Origin: Phoronis australis
Lineage: Eukaryota; Phoronida; Phoronidae
Length of the DNA: 37,176 bases
Reading direction: 5' to 3'
NCBI GenBank assembly: GCA_002633005.1
Contig: NMRA01000038.1
Span: 537,501 to 574,676 of the forward strand
Shown: positions 11,301 to 26,300 of the stretch, in pieces
How the letters are laid out: the number at the start of each line of letters is the position of its first letter
How positions within the stretch are numbered: position 1 is the first letter of the stretch
Program-made: the position numbers and the translations under genes
Notes under the pieces: generated by a model
Database searches by the model: none
Told to the model about the DNA's origin: nothing
Seen by the model: the letters and a program-made list of their open reading frames with translations, nothing else

Positions 11301-14300
11301 CTCGTGGACTAGGATGTATTTTAAATGTTGTTAACAAAACATAATAAGTTTTGGTCCTTCATAAACAAGAGCGTACAAAGAGTCATCAGTATTGCACAAT
11401 CAGCTGACATTAACTTTTTGAGGACTTCAAAAAATATGCATGGGCATTCCAGATCAGAGATTTATGGAAAACTATCTCCCAAACAGGAAAAGCGCCAGTT
11501 CATCTAACACATTTTAGTTAACTTCCTAGCTAGCTAAACTAGCCTACAATTATCAATGAAATGTTGTCTGCTTCAACATCAGTTTTGATGCAGAGGTTAC
11601 TTCCCATAAATCATTGCGCAGATGACTAAACACACTAGTGGTATATAAGTCAACTGTCCCCTATCTCCGAGACAAAAGTGACCAGGTAAAACATTGTTTT
11701 CTCCATCATGACAGCTATAATGACCAGTAATAAATATTAGGGTCATTGGCAAAATTCTGATGACAAATTGGCTTAGACACCTTACGAACTTTCCAGTTAA
11801 TTCCCCTTCATTCTCAGTCATCAGGGGAGACTACTCTTACAATGAATTTGGCATTTGTCCACCTGTCATGACGGGGTATTACGGTTCATTATGTCTGAAT
11901 ACCCCCCAATGTTAGCTACATACTCTGTGACATCGTCATACTCCAACTTGTTCCTGTAATAGCTCGCCTTGTGGTGCCTGAACTCTGCCAAGAACATGTC
12001 ATCCTCCGAGCTCTCTGTCAGCTCCCCACTCTGCTCATCAGTGTCATTGACATTGTTATCATCGCCATCCGTGGTCGATGTCGCATTGAGATCTAGTCAT
12101 AAAAAGATGGTTGTTTGCTTATTAAAGAAGTATTTGTATGCTCCTAACTAGGCTAATGTATATCAGGAACTAAACAACAATGCTATTTTAACACAATCTA
12201 TGCAAAACACAGTGCAGTTGTATTCGCTGACAACTTGTAAATGTGAAAACAAAAATTTTGCTAACAGGCCCCTTTGCGCTAGTGATGTACTTCGTAGTTT
12301 AACATAGCCCGCATCATGCAGTGTTAAACCCCAGCACCATGTCACGGTACTTACTGGACACGGTAATTTTCAACTTACTTCATATTCAAATCGTCACCAC
12401 GTACCAGGATTGTGTTTCTAATTAATTTGGCTAAGCAACCACAGAGGTAAGGAATTAGCCTGCAAATTCCACTTCAAAGGAGAAATGAACTTGCGCCTTC
12501 TGTCAAAAAAGGCATTTAATTTAGACTACTTACACTCATTACTCAGATTTCCAGTCTTGAGAACAACTGACAGATCATTTTTGTTTCAAATGAGGCCCCT
12601 GATGTTTTCTTGTCACAGCGGGTTGGCTTAACCACAGAAATGGCCGCCGGAGTATCTCCGGCAAGGAAAATTTGAGACAACAGAACTTATGGAATTTTGT
12701 ATTAACATTTTAAGTTGTCTACTCGTCTCGCAAGTTCATGAAACTTACAGGAGATAACAAATGAAGATAAAGGCTCCTCACTCACCTGAGGGGAAAATGT
12801 CAATACCCTATAAAAAGGGAATTTTGCGGGTTTTTTACCAACAAGAATTTTTGCATCTTTGTTTACTTAGAGGGTAATTGTTGAGGTGTTTATTTACAGC
12901 ACTGCCTTTTACTATTTTATGCTTTCACAAATAAGCAGGTATCAACTTTAAATTAAACAATGAAGTTTAAGCTCTGTGTTTTCAATACGCGAGAGTGAAG
13001 TACTGCAAAACTGTTTCTAGCACTTCAGTATGTGGCACTTGCTTTATAAGGAAACCAGTTTGGAACATTTCTGGTGCCTGGCGGCCTCGTAACTAAAGTC
13101 AGTGGATTTGAATACGATACTTTTGAGGTTGTCTGATGCTGTGTATGAGTCAAGAAAATATTTATAGTTATCTGTCAAAGATAACAGAGACTATCAGACG
13201 TCGTCAACTTCCCACTAAAAAAACACTTGCCTATTTCAGAGTCTGCCGTCTCATCTCCCTGGAAATCATCGTCGTCAATGTCCAAGAGAGCGGAAAAGGC
13301 ACTGCCATTAGCCTTGTCACTGCCACCTCCAGAGGATTTCTGAAATCACAAAATAACACAAACAATTATAATAACTCTTACTTTCTAGCATTACACAATG
13401 ACTTTGAAATAAAATACAGGATGCCTTCATTGTCCAAAATACTAAAAATTCTGTAAACGAAGTTTACAGAAACAAAGTTTACAGCAAAATTCTTCAGTTC
13501 GGAACAAAGTATGGTGACGTGAAATTTAAATTTTCTGGAAAAATTAATTTTAGCTTGCTCTACACACCAAAGTTGTCGCCAAACGACATCTGGTAAAACT
13601 TTTATTTGCAATGATATATCTAGCATCCAAAACAGCAAATATTAAAAGAAAATTCTTGTTCCCACTGCCATAATTAATGCACTTGCCAAATAAGCGCCAA
13701 TGTGTCATGTTTTACTCACAGCATCATAGGTGGCGTTTCGTCATCAGGTAAAAAAAAAGAAGACCAACAACACTTCGCCAGTTGACAGAAAACAAGAACT
13801 GAGGATCAAAAGGCATTTTCATATGGTTGGGGGATGCCAAGAATTCAACCGAGACATAAACACACTGATTGAACTATTAGTGAACCTAGACAAGTGATAG
13901 CTACTTTCATATGTTGGTATCATTATTTATGTACTATTGACCTTTTCGAAGGGATCAAGTGTACTTTGCTTGGAATACAGACTATGGTGGACAGTACATT
14001 ACGACGTGAACGACCACGGGCAAATGAAAAGTGCACGCCACCCAAGGACAAAAACAGCGTGAGATAGAAATGAATGTTATTGACATGCAAACTTAAATGC
14101 TGGCTATTTATCATACGAAAAGTACAAAGTTAATGACCAATAACAATTGGAAACCGCATGTCAAAGTGAACGTACACATAGCGATTAGTTTCTGGAACAG
14201 TCCACTATGTGAACACCCTGCTGAAAGTGGCACACCGTAATTCTCTACTTATTTTGCACAAAAATAATAATTGTTAAAAGTGTCTTTTTTACATTTTTCA

Positions 14301-17300
14301 AAGGCTGGTTATTTTGCATCAAATAATAGGAACTTTACCAAATGTTGTTTTATGCCATCCAGACTATTTGTTCCTGGCTAACAATAGATTAAAATTTTCA
14401 TTATGATTTTGATTGAGAACATTTCACTTGTCTGCCATATTGTGAGCTAACTTGGTGAAAAATTAGACCTTACAATTAGTGGCAAAAGCACTGAGATGTG
14501 ATTGTGCCCAATTTCTTGGTAAACTAAGAAAATTTTGTGCTTCAGTCAGAAATGAACGGCACTGAAATACAAGTGAGGCTCACCAAATACTGAGAATTTC
14601 AGCACAATGCCATGTCTTTGAAAATGGGAAACCTGTTTTGGGAGTTATTTGCATTTGGATTTGAGGAAAACATTACAAAGCTCAAGGTCCAGGCATACCA
14701 AACTCCTCCTCAGAGAGTCTGAGCTTGTATTAACATCTTGAAAAAATGTATTATGGATGGGCGGAAATAGGTAGATTTGGACGAAACCATGACTCAAATG
14801 CGACACTGTCCCTTGCATTCTTAGTCAGATTACACAACACTTCGTCGGTCCCCACTAGCGTTTAGCGAGACCTACCTTGGTGTGACTCGGCTTAACCAAT
14901 GTATACAAGTATTTGGGTACAACTCTAGGCTAACATTATAACACCTCATTGACTGTATTTAGCCAAATTCTACAAAAAATATTTGACATTTTCTGAAAGC
15001 AGAGAGCCTATGGAGTTTAAAGAGACTTTCTCCATTTTGTTCATAATTGGGTCATGTGACCAGGTCATTTTCGTAAAATGTAGCAAAGAAAAGCACATTT
15101 AAAGCAAAATAATATCAATAAAATGACTAAATTTCATTTGATAGAAATGTTCGAGATTAAATTTCAGAAACGCTGTTACAGTTTTCTAAATTATTTTCTT
15201 TTCGTTTCACGCAACTTTTCAGTCTGTTCATGAAAACATAAATAGTCCTAGTTTTGATAGCCCCTCATGCAAAAGTGGAACATTCTATAAACAATTTCTA
15301 ATGGCACTTTGTGGGCCATGGTACATTCAAAGCAAAATAACAATATTAGTCATGAGACTGAATTTCATTCAGTACAAGTATATAAAACTGCATTTCACAC
15401 ATGTTGTTACAGTTTTATAAGCAATTATTTTATTTTTGTTTATGCAACTTTTCACTTTTCATAACCAAACAAAAAAGATTTATTTTGATAGCCCTCATGA
15501 AAAATTGGGCCACTTCAAAAACAATTCCTAATATTGTTATGGAGGAGAGTCTGACCATCATTTCTGAGATACAATGTACAAAGCTAGCTAAATTTGGACA
15601 TTTTTCAAGGTTGCTACAGAACCTAAAAGACAATGTACCTATGCCACTGGAACAGGACCAGTCCACTCTATGAAATGGGGTTCAAATAAACATCAGGTTC
15701 TTGAAACACTGCGCAGGACATTTCAGAATAATTTTCAGAAGGCAAAAAATCTTCAAAAGCAGATGTAAACATAGTACAACTAAATTCTGCTGGTATTACT
15801 TCTGCATAAAATTTGTCATCGGAAGTTTTCTACAAAGCGTGTTAATGAAACTCCCCCGCGAATGGAATCACCCACAACAAAACTTCCTGGCTGTGCTTCT
15901 GATGAATCGGACACCAGACAAAGTAATCAACCTATTTTCTTAGGAGGTTAAAAATGAAGTTAATAATACCGCCACCTACATAAGGGCACAGACAACGAGC
16001 CATTTGGGGAAAACAGTACTTCCAGGAAAAGTACATATTGATTTGTCACGCGCGACAGCTTGTCAGTGCACTTATGATGATGGTGGATACTACAGGTAGT
16101 AATCAACCTATTTTCTCATGTCAAAAATGAAGTCAATTATTCTTATACCAACATGGGGGCATTGACAATAATCTGTTCGAGGGGAATACAATTAACAACT
16201 TCCAGGAATAGTGCAAACCACATGTACTATTAATGGAGGAAACTTGTCATCAAGGTTATGTTCAATTTTGGTTAATTTTGGAACATCATATCCCAGTCGG
16301 ATTCACATGAAACTTTCAGGCAACACGTAAAAATTGGATTAACGGGACAGGAAACATCATGCTGGAGACGGTTAAAGAGCTCCGATTCAACTTTCGCAGC
16401 GGCAACTAGATTTGCGACAAATTCCTTGAACTTCAGGTCTGTGAACTTCAATTTTGAAAGTCACAGGGCTACTGTCTGGCTCAGATTAAGACGAGCACCC
16501 ACCTATAATTTCTTAAAATCTACGACTTAAGTGCCTGTCCCTACAACTTCCGGGCTCACCAATTAAGTGCCCATATCATTAACCTGAATGTTTATGGTAT
16601 GTACTTGAGGGTGCATAAAAATATATTCAGGGGTCAATGTTAAAAAAAACAAAGTCTACCAGGTGGTCTTTTCCAAGAACAACGTGTACTGTATATTGGA
16701 AAAATAAGGCAAATCCAACCAGAAAAGAAAAGAAAATGACGATTTTAATTTTTGAGTTCATTTCTTACAGCCTATGAAACAAGCCCACGCCAGAGTGTGT
16801 AGATGTTCCCACTGTGTGTATCACAAGCCGTAGTATTACAAAGGGTGCTGACATCATTCCAAAAATTCTCACAAGAAGAGCAACATCAGAACACTCAAAA
16901 TAAACTTTCATGACTTTTTCCTACCAAGTTAAATCTGGTACAAGAAGCGCGTAGATATAAACTGCGGAGCTAACTTGAGCAGTCCAATTAGTTTCAGTAG
17001 TTAACGGATATTGGAGTTATTGCTAGGTGGCGCTATAGTCTTTGAAGTTATCACAAGGTGGACCTTCACCATTGTCACAGCAGTGACCCCTGCCGATAAC
17101 ATCAATGAACACTGAGCTGGAGCATTCCCACAGTAGAATTGTGTTGACGCAAAATCACTCTAATTTGGCAGAAAGATCAGGACACCAAATGCTAACATTG
17201 CCAATAGAGGGTGCAGCAGTGGTCACAGGTAAACACCTGAACACTGAGTATATAGAGGGGAGTGCTAAGCACAATCAAATTGCCACAAAAAGGCGCAACT

Positions 17301-20300
17301 TTAGTCAGTTCGTCCGGTAGATGTTCCACAATCCTTAACAGCAACATGGATGCCAAATAAAATGATCATCCTTCAAGATGTTTGATTGAAACAGAGGTAT
17401 ATGATAAAAAAATGACAAAAATCATATTGCCACTAGGTGGCGCAAAAACGTGGAATTCCTTTGAAAATGGGCTAGTGAGTGGTGACGTCATCTCTTTGAC
17501 ACTGATGTATTTATCAGATAACACGTAATTTCATCCAATAAACAACTTTATAGCTACAGAGGACAAAAATAACATCGTTAATTGAGGGAACAGCAGTTGA
17601 ATTAATGCGAAAATCACAGGCTCGTCCGGCATTCTCATCTTGGTAGATGCCAAACTTCATGAAGTTTAAAGAGATTAAGCCTCAAACGATGACCGGAGAA
17701 GACTGGAATATGTGCGTACACACACATGCACGTACGCATGCACGCACGCACACATGCACGCACACATGCACGTACACACACACACACACACATACAAGGA
17801 CACCTGTATGTGTGCGCACGCTTCAAAATATCACATGTATTACGTTGATTATTCTAAATTGGAAACATACTACAGCAAAATCTTACCAAATCTCACCAAT
17901 TTCACACAAAAATGATAATTGCACTTTTTCACTATTTTCAAGAGCTCCAAACATTCTTGTAGATGCCAATGTTTTCATCAAAATATTGTCTGATGGTAAC
18001 TTTAGTACACAAATTTGGGGAAAAATATCTTTTAGGGAAGAACGATAAAATAAAAAAATTTCTCTTATCTGCCATATTGTGCCCTAAGTGAGATTTTGCC
18101 ACACCATGCCAACTGTTTCAGTTGGACCAGACCAGTTAATTCACTTCATGCCATCCCCTCCACTCCTAGTTAAAATCTAAGTCACCTAAAACAAATAAAA
18201 ACCCACATTTATAATCTGGCTAAGGAGACCTCAATAATTACTAATGCCTAGGGGAAAACCATAAATTAACCTGGCAAGAAAACTATGTCAGTCAATCTGT
18301 CCGACATTCCTAAGAGGACAAACCCCCCTCGTGGCTGGAAATACAGATAAAAGGTACTCTAGAGGCAGCCAACAGTTTGAGTGAACTTTTATTGTCGCCA
18401 ATAGTACAGTCCGCCCTCATTCGTCCTTCCTATAGGGGTGTCTAGGCTGTTATCTAGCTCCAATAGTTTATTGTCTTCCTTAATTGACCACACAACAGTA
18501 CTGGAATAATTAGGAGCTTTTTGTTGTAGAGTGGCTTTGGGGTTGTTGTTCGGAAGAGTCCACTTCTGATTATAGAGACNTGACTGATTCTTGTGACCTT
18601 GATCCTATGACAAAAACCCTAGAATCATTACCATATAAACCGTGTCAAACATTCACCAAGAATTTTCTAATCAGAAATACAAGACTAAAATAATTAGTAC
18701 TCTTGAAATTGCTAGGCTGGTTACAAATACACTAAATACAACGCGGATATAACAATAGTCCAGTTTAGAATCCAGCCAGTGAATTTTGTTTCATACAGCA
18801 GTTCTTAGAAAGTTCTCATTATACACAATATTCATAAAAAGAAAAAAGTCTTGAAGTAATTACTGACGTGTATACGCACCGTCAGGTTTGCATCAGTGAC
18901 GACTCCTATACTAGTAAGTGCCCGGTTGCATGAAACAGTCGACAGTGTTTCCCAAAGTCTTAGCCCATATGTGGGCTTTGTGCTAACACCGTTCTTCTGA
19001 TATTTTGTCGTCATTGTTATGTCAACTTTAGTCATTGTTATGTCAACTTTAAACTTTGATATATACGGAGAGTAAACTATGCGTTACAAAGGTGGATCCC
19101 GAAAGAGGGGTACAAGTAAAACGATAATGAAAATAATTACAGGCGGTCTGGTTCACGTCATACACAATGTGCACAGCCTACCCAGGTGGGGCCCATTGCA
19201 CTGGTGTTAATGCATAGTTAGAACAGAACTGAGGAGTGAGAGACCTGAGTGAAGGGTGAAGCAATGTATTGCACTTGTAAGTAAAGGAGGCAGGCACTTA
19301 TCCCACTAGGCCACAATACTTCTTGTAAAACGGTAGGTTTTTGAGATGAGTAGATAAACGGGAATGAAATTTAGTGTTGAGATTTCTGCACCTAGCGGCC
19401 TATAAAAATAAAAAAACGAAATTGTTTACTTTTTTGTGGTTTTCGTTAAATGCTTTGGAAAAAGGACCCCTTGAACCCTTCCCCTGGATCCACCTATGCG
19501 TTGAATACCTAACATTACTGTAAATAAATACACTGCTCAGCCACTATAAGACTGCTAATAAAGCTATATAAAGAACACTCGTCTATTGACAGACCCTGTC
19601 TTGCCACAATCCTGGATCCACCACTACTTACGCTGGGATGGGGAAAGCATGCAATTTTTCTCATTAGAACACGCAATGCAAAGTAAACCTGCATTGTTGA
19701 AATGTAAGAATGATCGCATTCCCTTCTTTGGCATTGTGAGGCCAAGAAATTGGCATTTGCTTAACCAAAGTTACAGATTACAGGACAGGCAGAGTCCATT
19801 TATCACAGGTGAACTATAGGTGGCACTGAACGTTGTCCACCAAATACAATGTCACCATCCAGCTTGGCAACTCAGTTCATTGCTTGTATTTTGTTTGAGG
19901 ATAGGTTCAGAAGTGAACTGATAACCAGTGACATTAATTTTACTTTCAAATATTTCAAAGCATTTCCCAGATGCATTGAACTGAATGAGGATGCCTGTAA
20001 TGCAACGGTCCCATTTGCATATGTGCATGCATTCAGGTAGTCAAATGGAATCCTTATTCCAAAGGTTCCCATGCAAGTAAAGCATGACAATACAGCAACC
20101 AACTGTGGCCATACACTCCTGTTTGGCACTGAAAAATTACTGGCATGTTCACCGCTAGTATGAGCCTAACTAGTTCCAGTTTCTTTACAGATGATCAGTG
20201 ATAACAAGTCTCAGGAACTTTAACTGGAAACGTACAATGGATTTTTGGACTGTTATGAGTGACTCAGAGTAGACGTCATTTTTACAATTAAATGGTCAAG

Positions 20301-23300
20301 CACTGTGTTTATTGTTAAGGGTACGTAAGGCCTTGATTACAAGTTTGTGCATTCAGTCAATTATAAAAAATTAACTCAAGAAATTAATTTATATTTCCAT
20401 AAAAAAGAATGCCAATAGAATTCTGACTCTTGACTTCAAAACAAACTTTAATTGACTGGGACACATGACCATGCTTTTTTTAGTAAAATTTAACAACTGA
20501 AAACAGAAAGGCACAATCATAGCAAAACATCAGTATGAATAAGATAACCAAACTTCATCTGATATAAATGTTCAAGATGAAATCTGAAAAACTAGCAACA
20601 GTTTTCTACGCTACCATTTCATTTCAACTTACACAACTATTTTCATTTTTTTATAAGAATCATATTTTTACAGCACTTCATGCCAGGAGTCGCTGCCTGA
20701 GAAAAACAAATCTAATCATAGCCCATGACATGAACAGACTACTTAACGAGGCCATATCTGATAACCGACAAATCGGCAAAGTCAGAACAATGGATTCCAA
20801 ATCACATAGAATAGGGAAACTTGAACTTTTGTTCTCGGTCTTTCAGAGTTCAATAATCAGCAAAGACTGTACAACCACTATGGTTGTCCTTGAGTGACCT
20901 CACAAATCGGGTCAGATAAGGTCACAAGTTCCAATTGGGGGTGAAGGAGCAATGGAAAGAAGAAAAAGGCCAGCCACTTTTAAGTCTACCAGGAGGTTGT
21001 GCTCATTGTTGAAAAAGGGGTGACAGAATGGTGCAGTGTCCGTCTCTTATCATTTCCAGTGGTAAATAATGTAAATTGAATCAAAGAAGATCATATACCA
21101 ACAACAACAGCATAAAAACGAATATGACCCAAAATAAGTACGAACGTAGATTCTCAACTACAACTGATATTTAGCAATACCATACCCACTTAAAATGATT
21201 CTTACCTAAAGCAAATGTTGGACTGACTATGTGCCTGACAAAATAGGGCACCCCAATAAAACAGTAATAGATTATTTTTGTTGGCTGACACAGCCAGATG
21301 TTTCTAAACCTGGCTTGATAAAAACAAGTCTAGTCTAGACACATTAATTCACATTATAGCTCTGACACTCAGGGAGTCATAGACTGGTTACTTGGTAACT
21401 AAGAAAGAATTTAAAGGCCCAATTAGGTCAAGACAATCTTCAACTCCAATAAATCAAGCTAGCTGAGCGCATCTTCCCAGTAGAAATAATCAATGAATTC
21501 CAATCAGTTCATTCCTTTAACACCTGTAATGAGGAACTCTGCCTACATTAAAACAACAAAGGGTTTCACGGTTTTCACCCCATAAGATGAACCAAAGCAA
21601 TGACTTTCAAACATATGCTGCACAAGGCTTCACAGCAGGGGAGTCCAATGGGATGCTAAAGTACATAAGCACTTATTCCAACACTGGTGAACTTTACTCA
21701 GAATAGTGCAGGCGACCCTCACAAAATAAATTTTCTGTTTAATTCAACCTCTCCACTTTGGCAAAAGCAATGAAATGGGCTTTAAATTTTTACTCAAACT
21801 TGTTGGAACTTAAACCAAGAGCACTTTTACTTTTAAAAAAAATAAAAAATTTCAATCAGTAAGCTTTTAAACTGAGGTGATTAAGACCCGTATAATCAGA
21901 GAAATCACATGTGACCGTCAGTTTAAATAGTTTCTGAATTATAGTCACTGAGACAATTTATACACTCAACATTTCCAGTAATTATTTTAAGAAATGTGAA
22001 ACATTGGCCGGCAAACAGAAAATCTATGTGATTTCAATCAGTTCAGAGGAATAAAACTCCAGATTAAATCACAACTCAAGCTACTTCACAACAAGATCTG
22101 AGGTTTTTTCGGTTCACACTGGGTTCAGCAGAGGCCGAAGAGCTCCCAGCTAGGAGCAGTTGGTAACACAACAGGGACATCTGGGGTCATAGAATGCGGT
22201 CAGCGATGACTTCGGGTCACTGTGGTACAACAGTGGGGTCACCTTAGACACATGAGCAATGTTGTAGAGAGCATCAAGGAAAATATGTGATTTAATACTT
22301 ACATCTTTTAGTCAACTGTGTCATTATCAGGGCACTTTACAATAAGATATAACATTCTGAAGAAATATCATTCTACAAAAACTGATAACCGATAAATGTA
22401 TATTAAACGCAAATGTATATATATAATGAGAAAATTATGCAAAAAAGGCTAAAACACAAAAGGCACAGAAGGATTCTTTGACAAGGACAGACGGCAACAA
22501 TTCCCCACGGTAACTGTGGTTAGGGATAACTGTGGATTGAGAAATATCCACTTTTGGACAACTTTGGAAATTCACAGCTCAGAATTGGCCCGTCTGATTC
22601 ACGTGAATCTTTCTGATACTATGTGCCTGCACTGCTCCAAATTGCTGTTAAAATTATTTTTAAAATGTTCCACTTTTGAACGAGGGGTTATCAAAAAAGG
22701 ACTAACATGACTTTTATGACAAAAAACCTTTACAGTTGCAAAAAAACGAAAGCAGAAGATTTTATCTTGACCATTTATATTGTACAAAATTTTCTCATGT
22801 TGTTGATCCTAAAGTTTTGCTATGAATGTACCTTTTTTACTAAATTTCACTAAAAAGGATGATCACGTACCTAATTAATGACAGAGTGGTATAAAGTTAA
22901 AAATTAAATTCCACTGAATTTCTAGTTTCAGGAAATATAAACATTTGTTGAGTAAGATTCTACAGTTTTGTAGATATTAGGCGGAGGTTAAATGTACAGT
23001 TTTGTCAATAAGATTCTGCATTACCTTAACATGATACTGGACACATAGATAATGATATTGGACACATAGATAATGATATTGGACACAATGTTTAGGGAGC
23101 TCGCTAACTTTTACGAGATCACAAAACCTTCATCTATCAACTTTTAAATATTCATTATCAAACTACACAAAAAGTATACATTTTCTGAAACCTTAGCAAG
23201 AACAAACACCAATTGCGCCATGAAATTTCCATAAGTGTTTGGTTATGTGGCTATTATGTTTGTCTATTATCTATTTTTTCATTTCTTGAACCATTAAAGT

Positions 23301-26300
23301 CACAAAAGTTCACCTCTTAAATATGCGTTTGTTAATTTCTGCAATGCAGGTTTAATCAGTTTACTACACCAGTTGGTTTTTAATAGGGTCGCAAAGCCAT
23401 TTTAATACTTAGTCAAAAAACCAGAGTCACCTTTGACTATTGACAGCCAAAATTTCCACAATTCTCGGGACACAATTCCCTTGACCATGGAGCATATAAC
23501 AGCCATGCAAATTGTCACGGAAATCTCATGCAAAAATCGCCGTTCAAAATTATTGGAATGCCAAGTATTTTTTCACAAGACCTGATCAAAGCTGACCAAT
23601 CTATACTGCTATGATAAATTATTTTAAGAACATTTGTTTTGAAAGTGATGAACTTGAGAGCACTATTCCCAACTGCTTTGTGTGTAACTATTTTCAATAA
23701 TCTCTTGTCTTTTACAAGTAGTTTTAATTTACATTATCACCTAATTTTGTAATTCTGATTATCTGTAACACTGTATTTTTATTCTCTGGTTGCTCCGTGG
23801 TCAGCGGACCCTTCACGTCCTTCACGGAGCCTACATAAGCATTAATTTGTATTAATTGTATTTTTGTCTTAACATGTACTACTAACTACTACTACTACTA
23901 CTACTGTGAGAATGACCAGGTTCAACAAAAAATAGCAGGCACTCAAACCAAACCTAAAATTTCAACACTTAATATTTTTGCCCTTTCGAACTAAGACAGA
24001 CAAGATTTCAACAACATTGTACCCAGGAAATCCCCTTCCAAACAGCATGGGGGGAAATATCGGTTCAGTTTCATTAATTAAAGGCTGGTTTAGTGCAGTC
24101 AAGGCCTAAACTGGTTGCAATCAAGTACAAACATATTAGGCTTTGGGTGTATTTGGTAGACACAGCTTATTTTACAATTCCAAAGGCTAATTATAGTCAT
24201 AAATTCTCATCGAATGCACAGTGAACTTGGTACATTAGAGATAAGACCATATCAAACTTGGTGACCGGGTTGTTCTCGTTTTTAACATCCCGTTATCAGG
24301 TCATTGGGAGACCCATTGAGAAGAAGTGGAACAGTCCATTTTGGGCACAAGGTGAAGGGGGTGTCCGAGTGATTGAAATCTAAAATTAATTGCAGCAATT
24401 GTGAGAGCAAAGCTTAAAGGGAAAAATTTATCTTGTTATAGATAATTTTTCAGAAAAAAATATGCTAAAATAATCATTCACATTTATGAAATCCGAAGGT
24501 ATATAATTGGTAGCAACAGTGCACCCATTTTCGACACCTTTTTACCTTATTTTGCACTGCCATGTACATTCTCACTAGGCTCACAAAAGTGTGTATCCAT
24601 GATTGACACCCCAATTTTCAACATTTCCAAAAGTACTATACTAGATTTCCTGACAAGTTAAGATTCAATTTAATTAAATTTAAGAGGAATTTTGAGTGCT
24701 ATTCAATATATATTTCTGCTTCAAATTTTCCTTTTTTTCAAAAATGGAAACTTGCCAATTGTCTACTTCCTCTGTTACTTCAGCCTGGTATTACCCGCAT
24801 TCAATAAAGCAAGATTTTGCGTAAACACGATTCAGACGGCATGTGCGCAGTGCAAGCTCTTGGCGTCTGAGACTTGAACAGAATTCAATGTAACGACTAA
24901 GACCATTAAATTCCTGTTTATTCAATGAAAATTGTGAGGGTGTCGATCGTGGGTACACTGATGCTAATACTACATTTCCTCAGAGTTTTAAAATTCAAAA
25001 ATATGAAAATCATGGGTGATAGTCAGGTTGAACACACGCGNCAGTTAAAAAACAAAAAGTAAAAGTTTGGGACTGGCATTTACGCACACGGCCTATTCAG
25101 GTTAGGTATTCATTGGTAAGTAAATTGAATGTATTGTAGGGCACTTACAGACACACTTTAAAGAACTTAGCATTAATTGTAACAATTGACGTTGGACATT
25201 TAACCGAACAAGCGGACCTGTCTGTTCCCAATGTAGATATGGAAATGTGTAGTAATTGTTGGGTTATTTTGCAAAATAAATAGCAGAAAGCACTTACGCT
25301 TTAAGCATGGGTGGTTTCTACTAATTTTTTATGTTTTTGCTCCACTTTACATCACATTCGTGAAGTAGAATTTTTACTGTTTACGTTATATTGAAATATT
25401 CGACAAATTGTTCATCTACACTTCACTATATTTCATTTGATACTTAAACATGCAGAGAATAACAACAATCTTTGACATAAAAAACACCAGAACAGAAAGG
25501 TCAAGATGGAACAGTCCATTACAGAAACAAAAATAAAGCATCAAATGGACTCTTCCAAATTGGTTGCCACTGTGAGAGCTCTTGTAGGATCAAATTAATC
25601 ACTCCAGAGCTTTCTGGCATAACCATCCAGGTTTTATGTCCATATTTATGCACAGGGACATAATAATATCTAAGTGGTATCAAATGTAAATTCATAACGT
25701 TCACCAGGCTCCAACTACCCGCACCCCTTACAGAAGCCAATATGTTAAAGTTAATCATTTGATGTATGAGAAAATCAGTCCATCTAATTTACTCAAGTTA
25801 TGGCCCAATTTGCAAATATTCACCAAAAAACTTGTCTGCACGAATTCAGCGTTAACAAAGCACACTTCACGATAGGCCTTATGAACACAAACATAACTCT
25901 CAGGGATGAAGTTAATGCAGCCATTCTTCAGCCAGACAGGGAGAGTCCATTTTACGGAAAGTCAATAGAATAACAGTTACTCTGAAACATAATTCAGACT
26001 ATTTCTTGGTATCTCCCAATCGTGACCTCTATTTGCTACTTCATATCTTCCCCAGAAAAACAAGTATCAAAAGGGTAAAATGCAAAAAATGAACATCCTG
26101 GATATCATTTATCATAATTATCACAAGCCATAAACTCAAGCCCTCACACAAGACCAACAACATCATGTATAGTTACAAACCAAACTCATTGCCTTTTCAT
26201 CCTGTGCACAAGATGTGGCAAGTTAAGTGCTCAGCAGACAAAGTCAAGGACATGGCCAGTAAGTCAAGGCTACAAACCAAACTCATTGCCTTTTCATCCT

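Noticed and set aside
17635-18048. Cysteine- or histidine/threonine-rich frames on both strands
   Set aside because: They are translations of the CA/CG microsatellite and have no upstream or downstream coding context.
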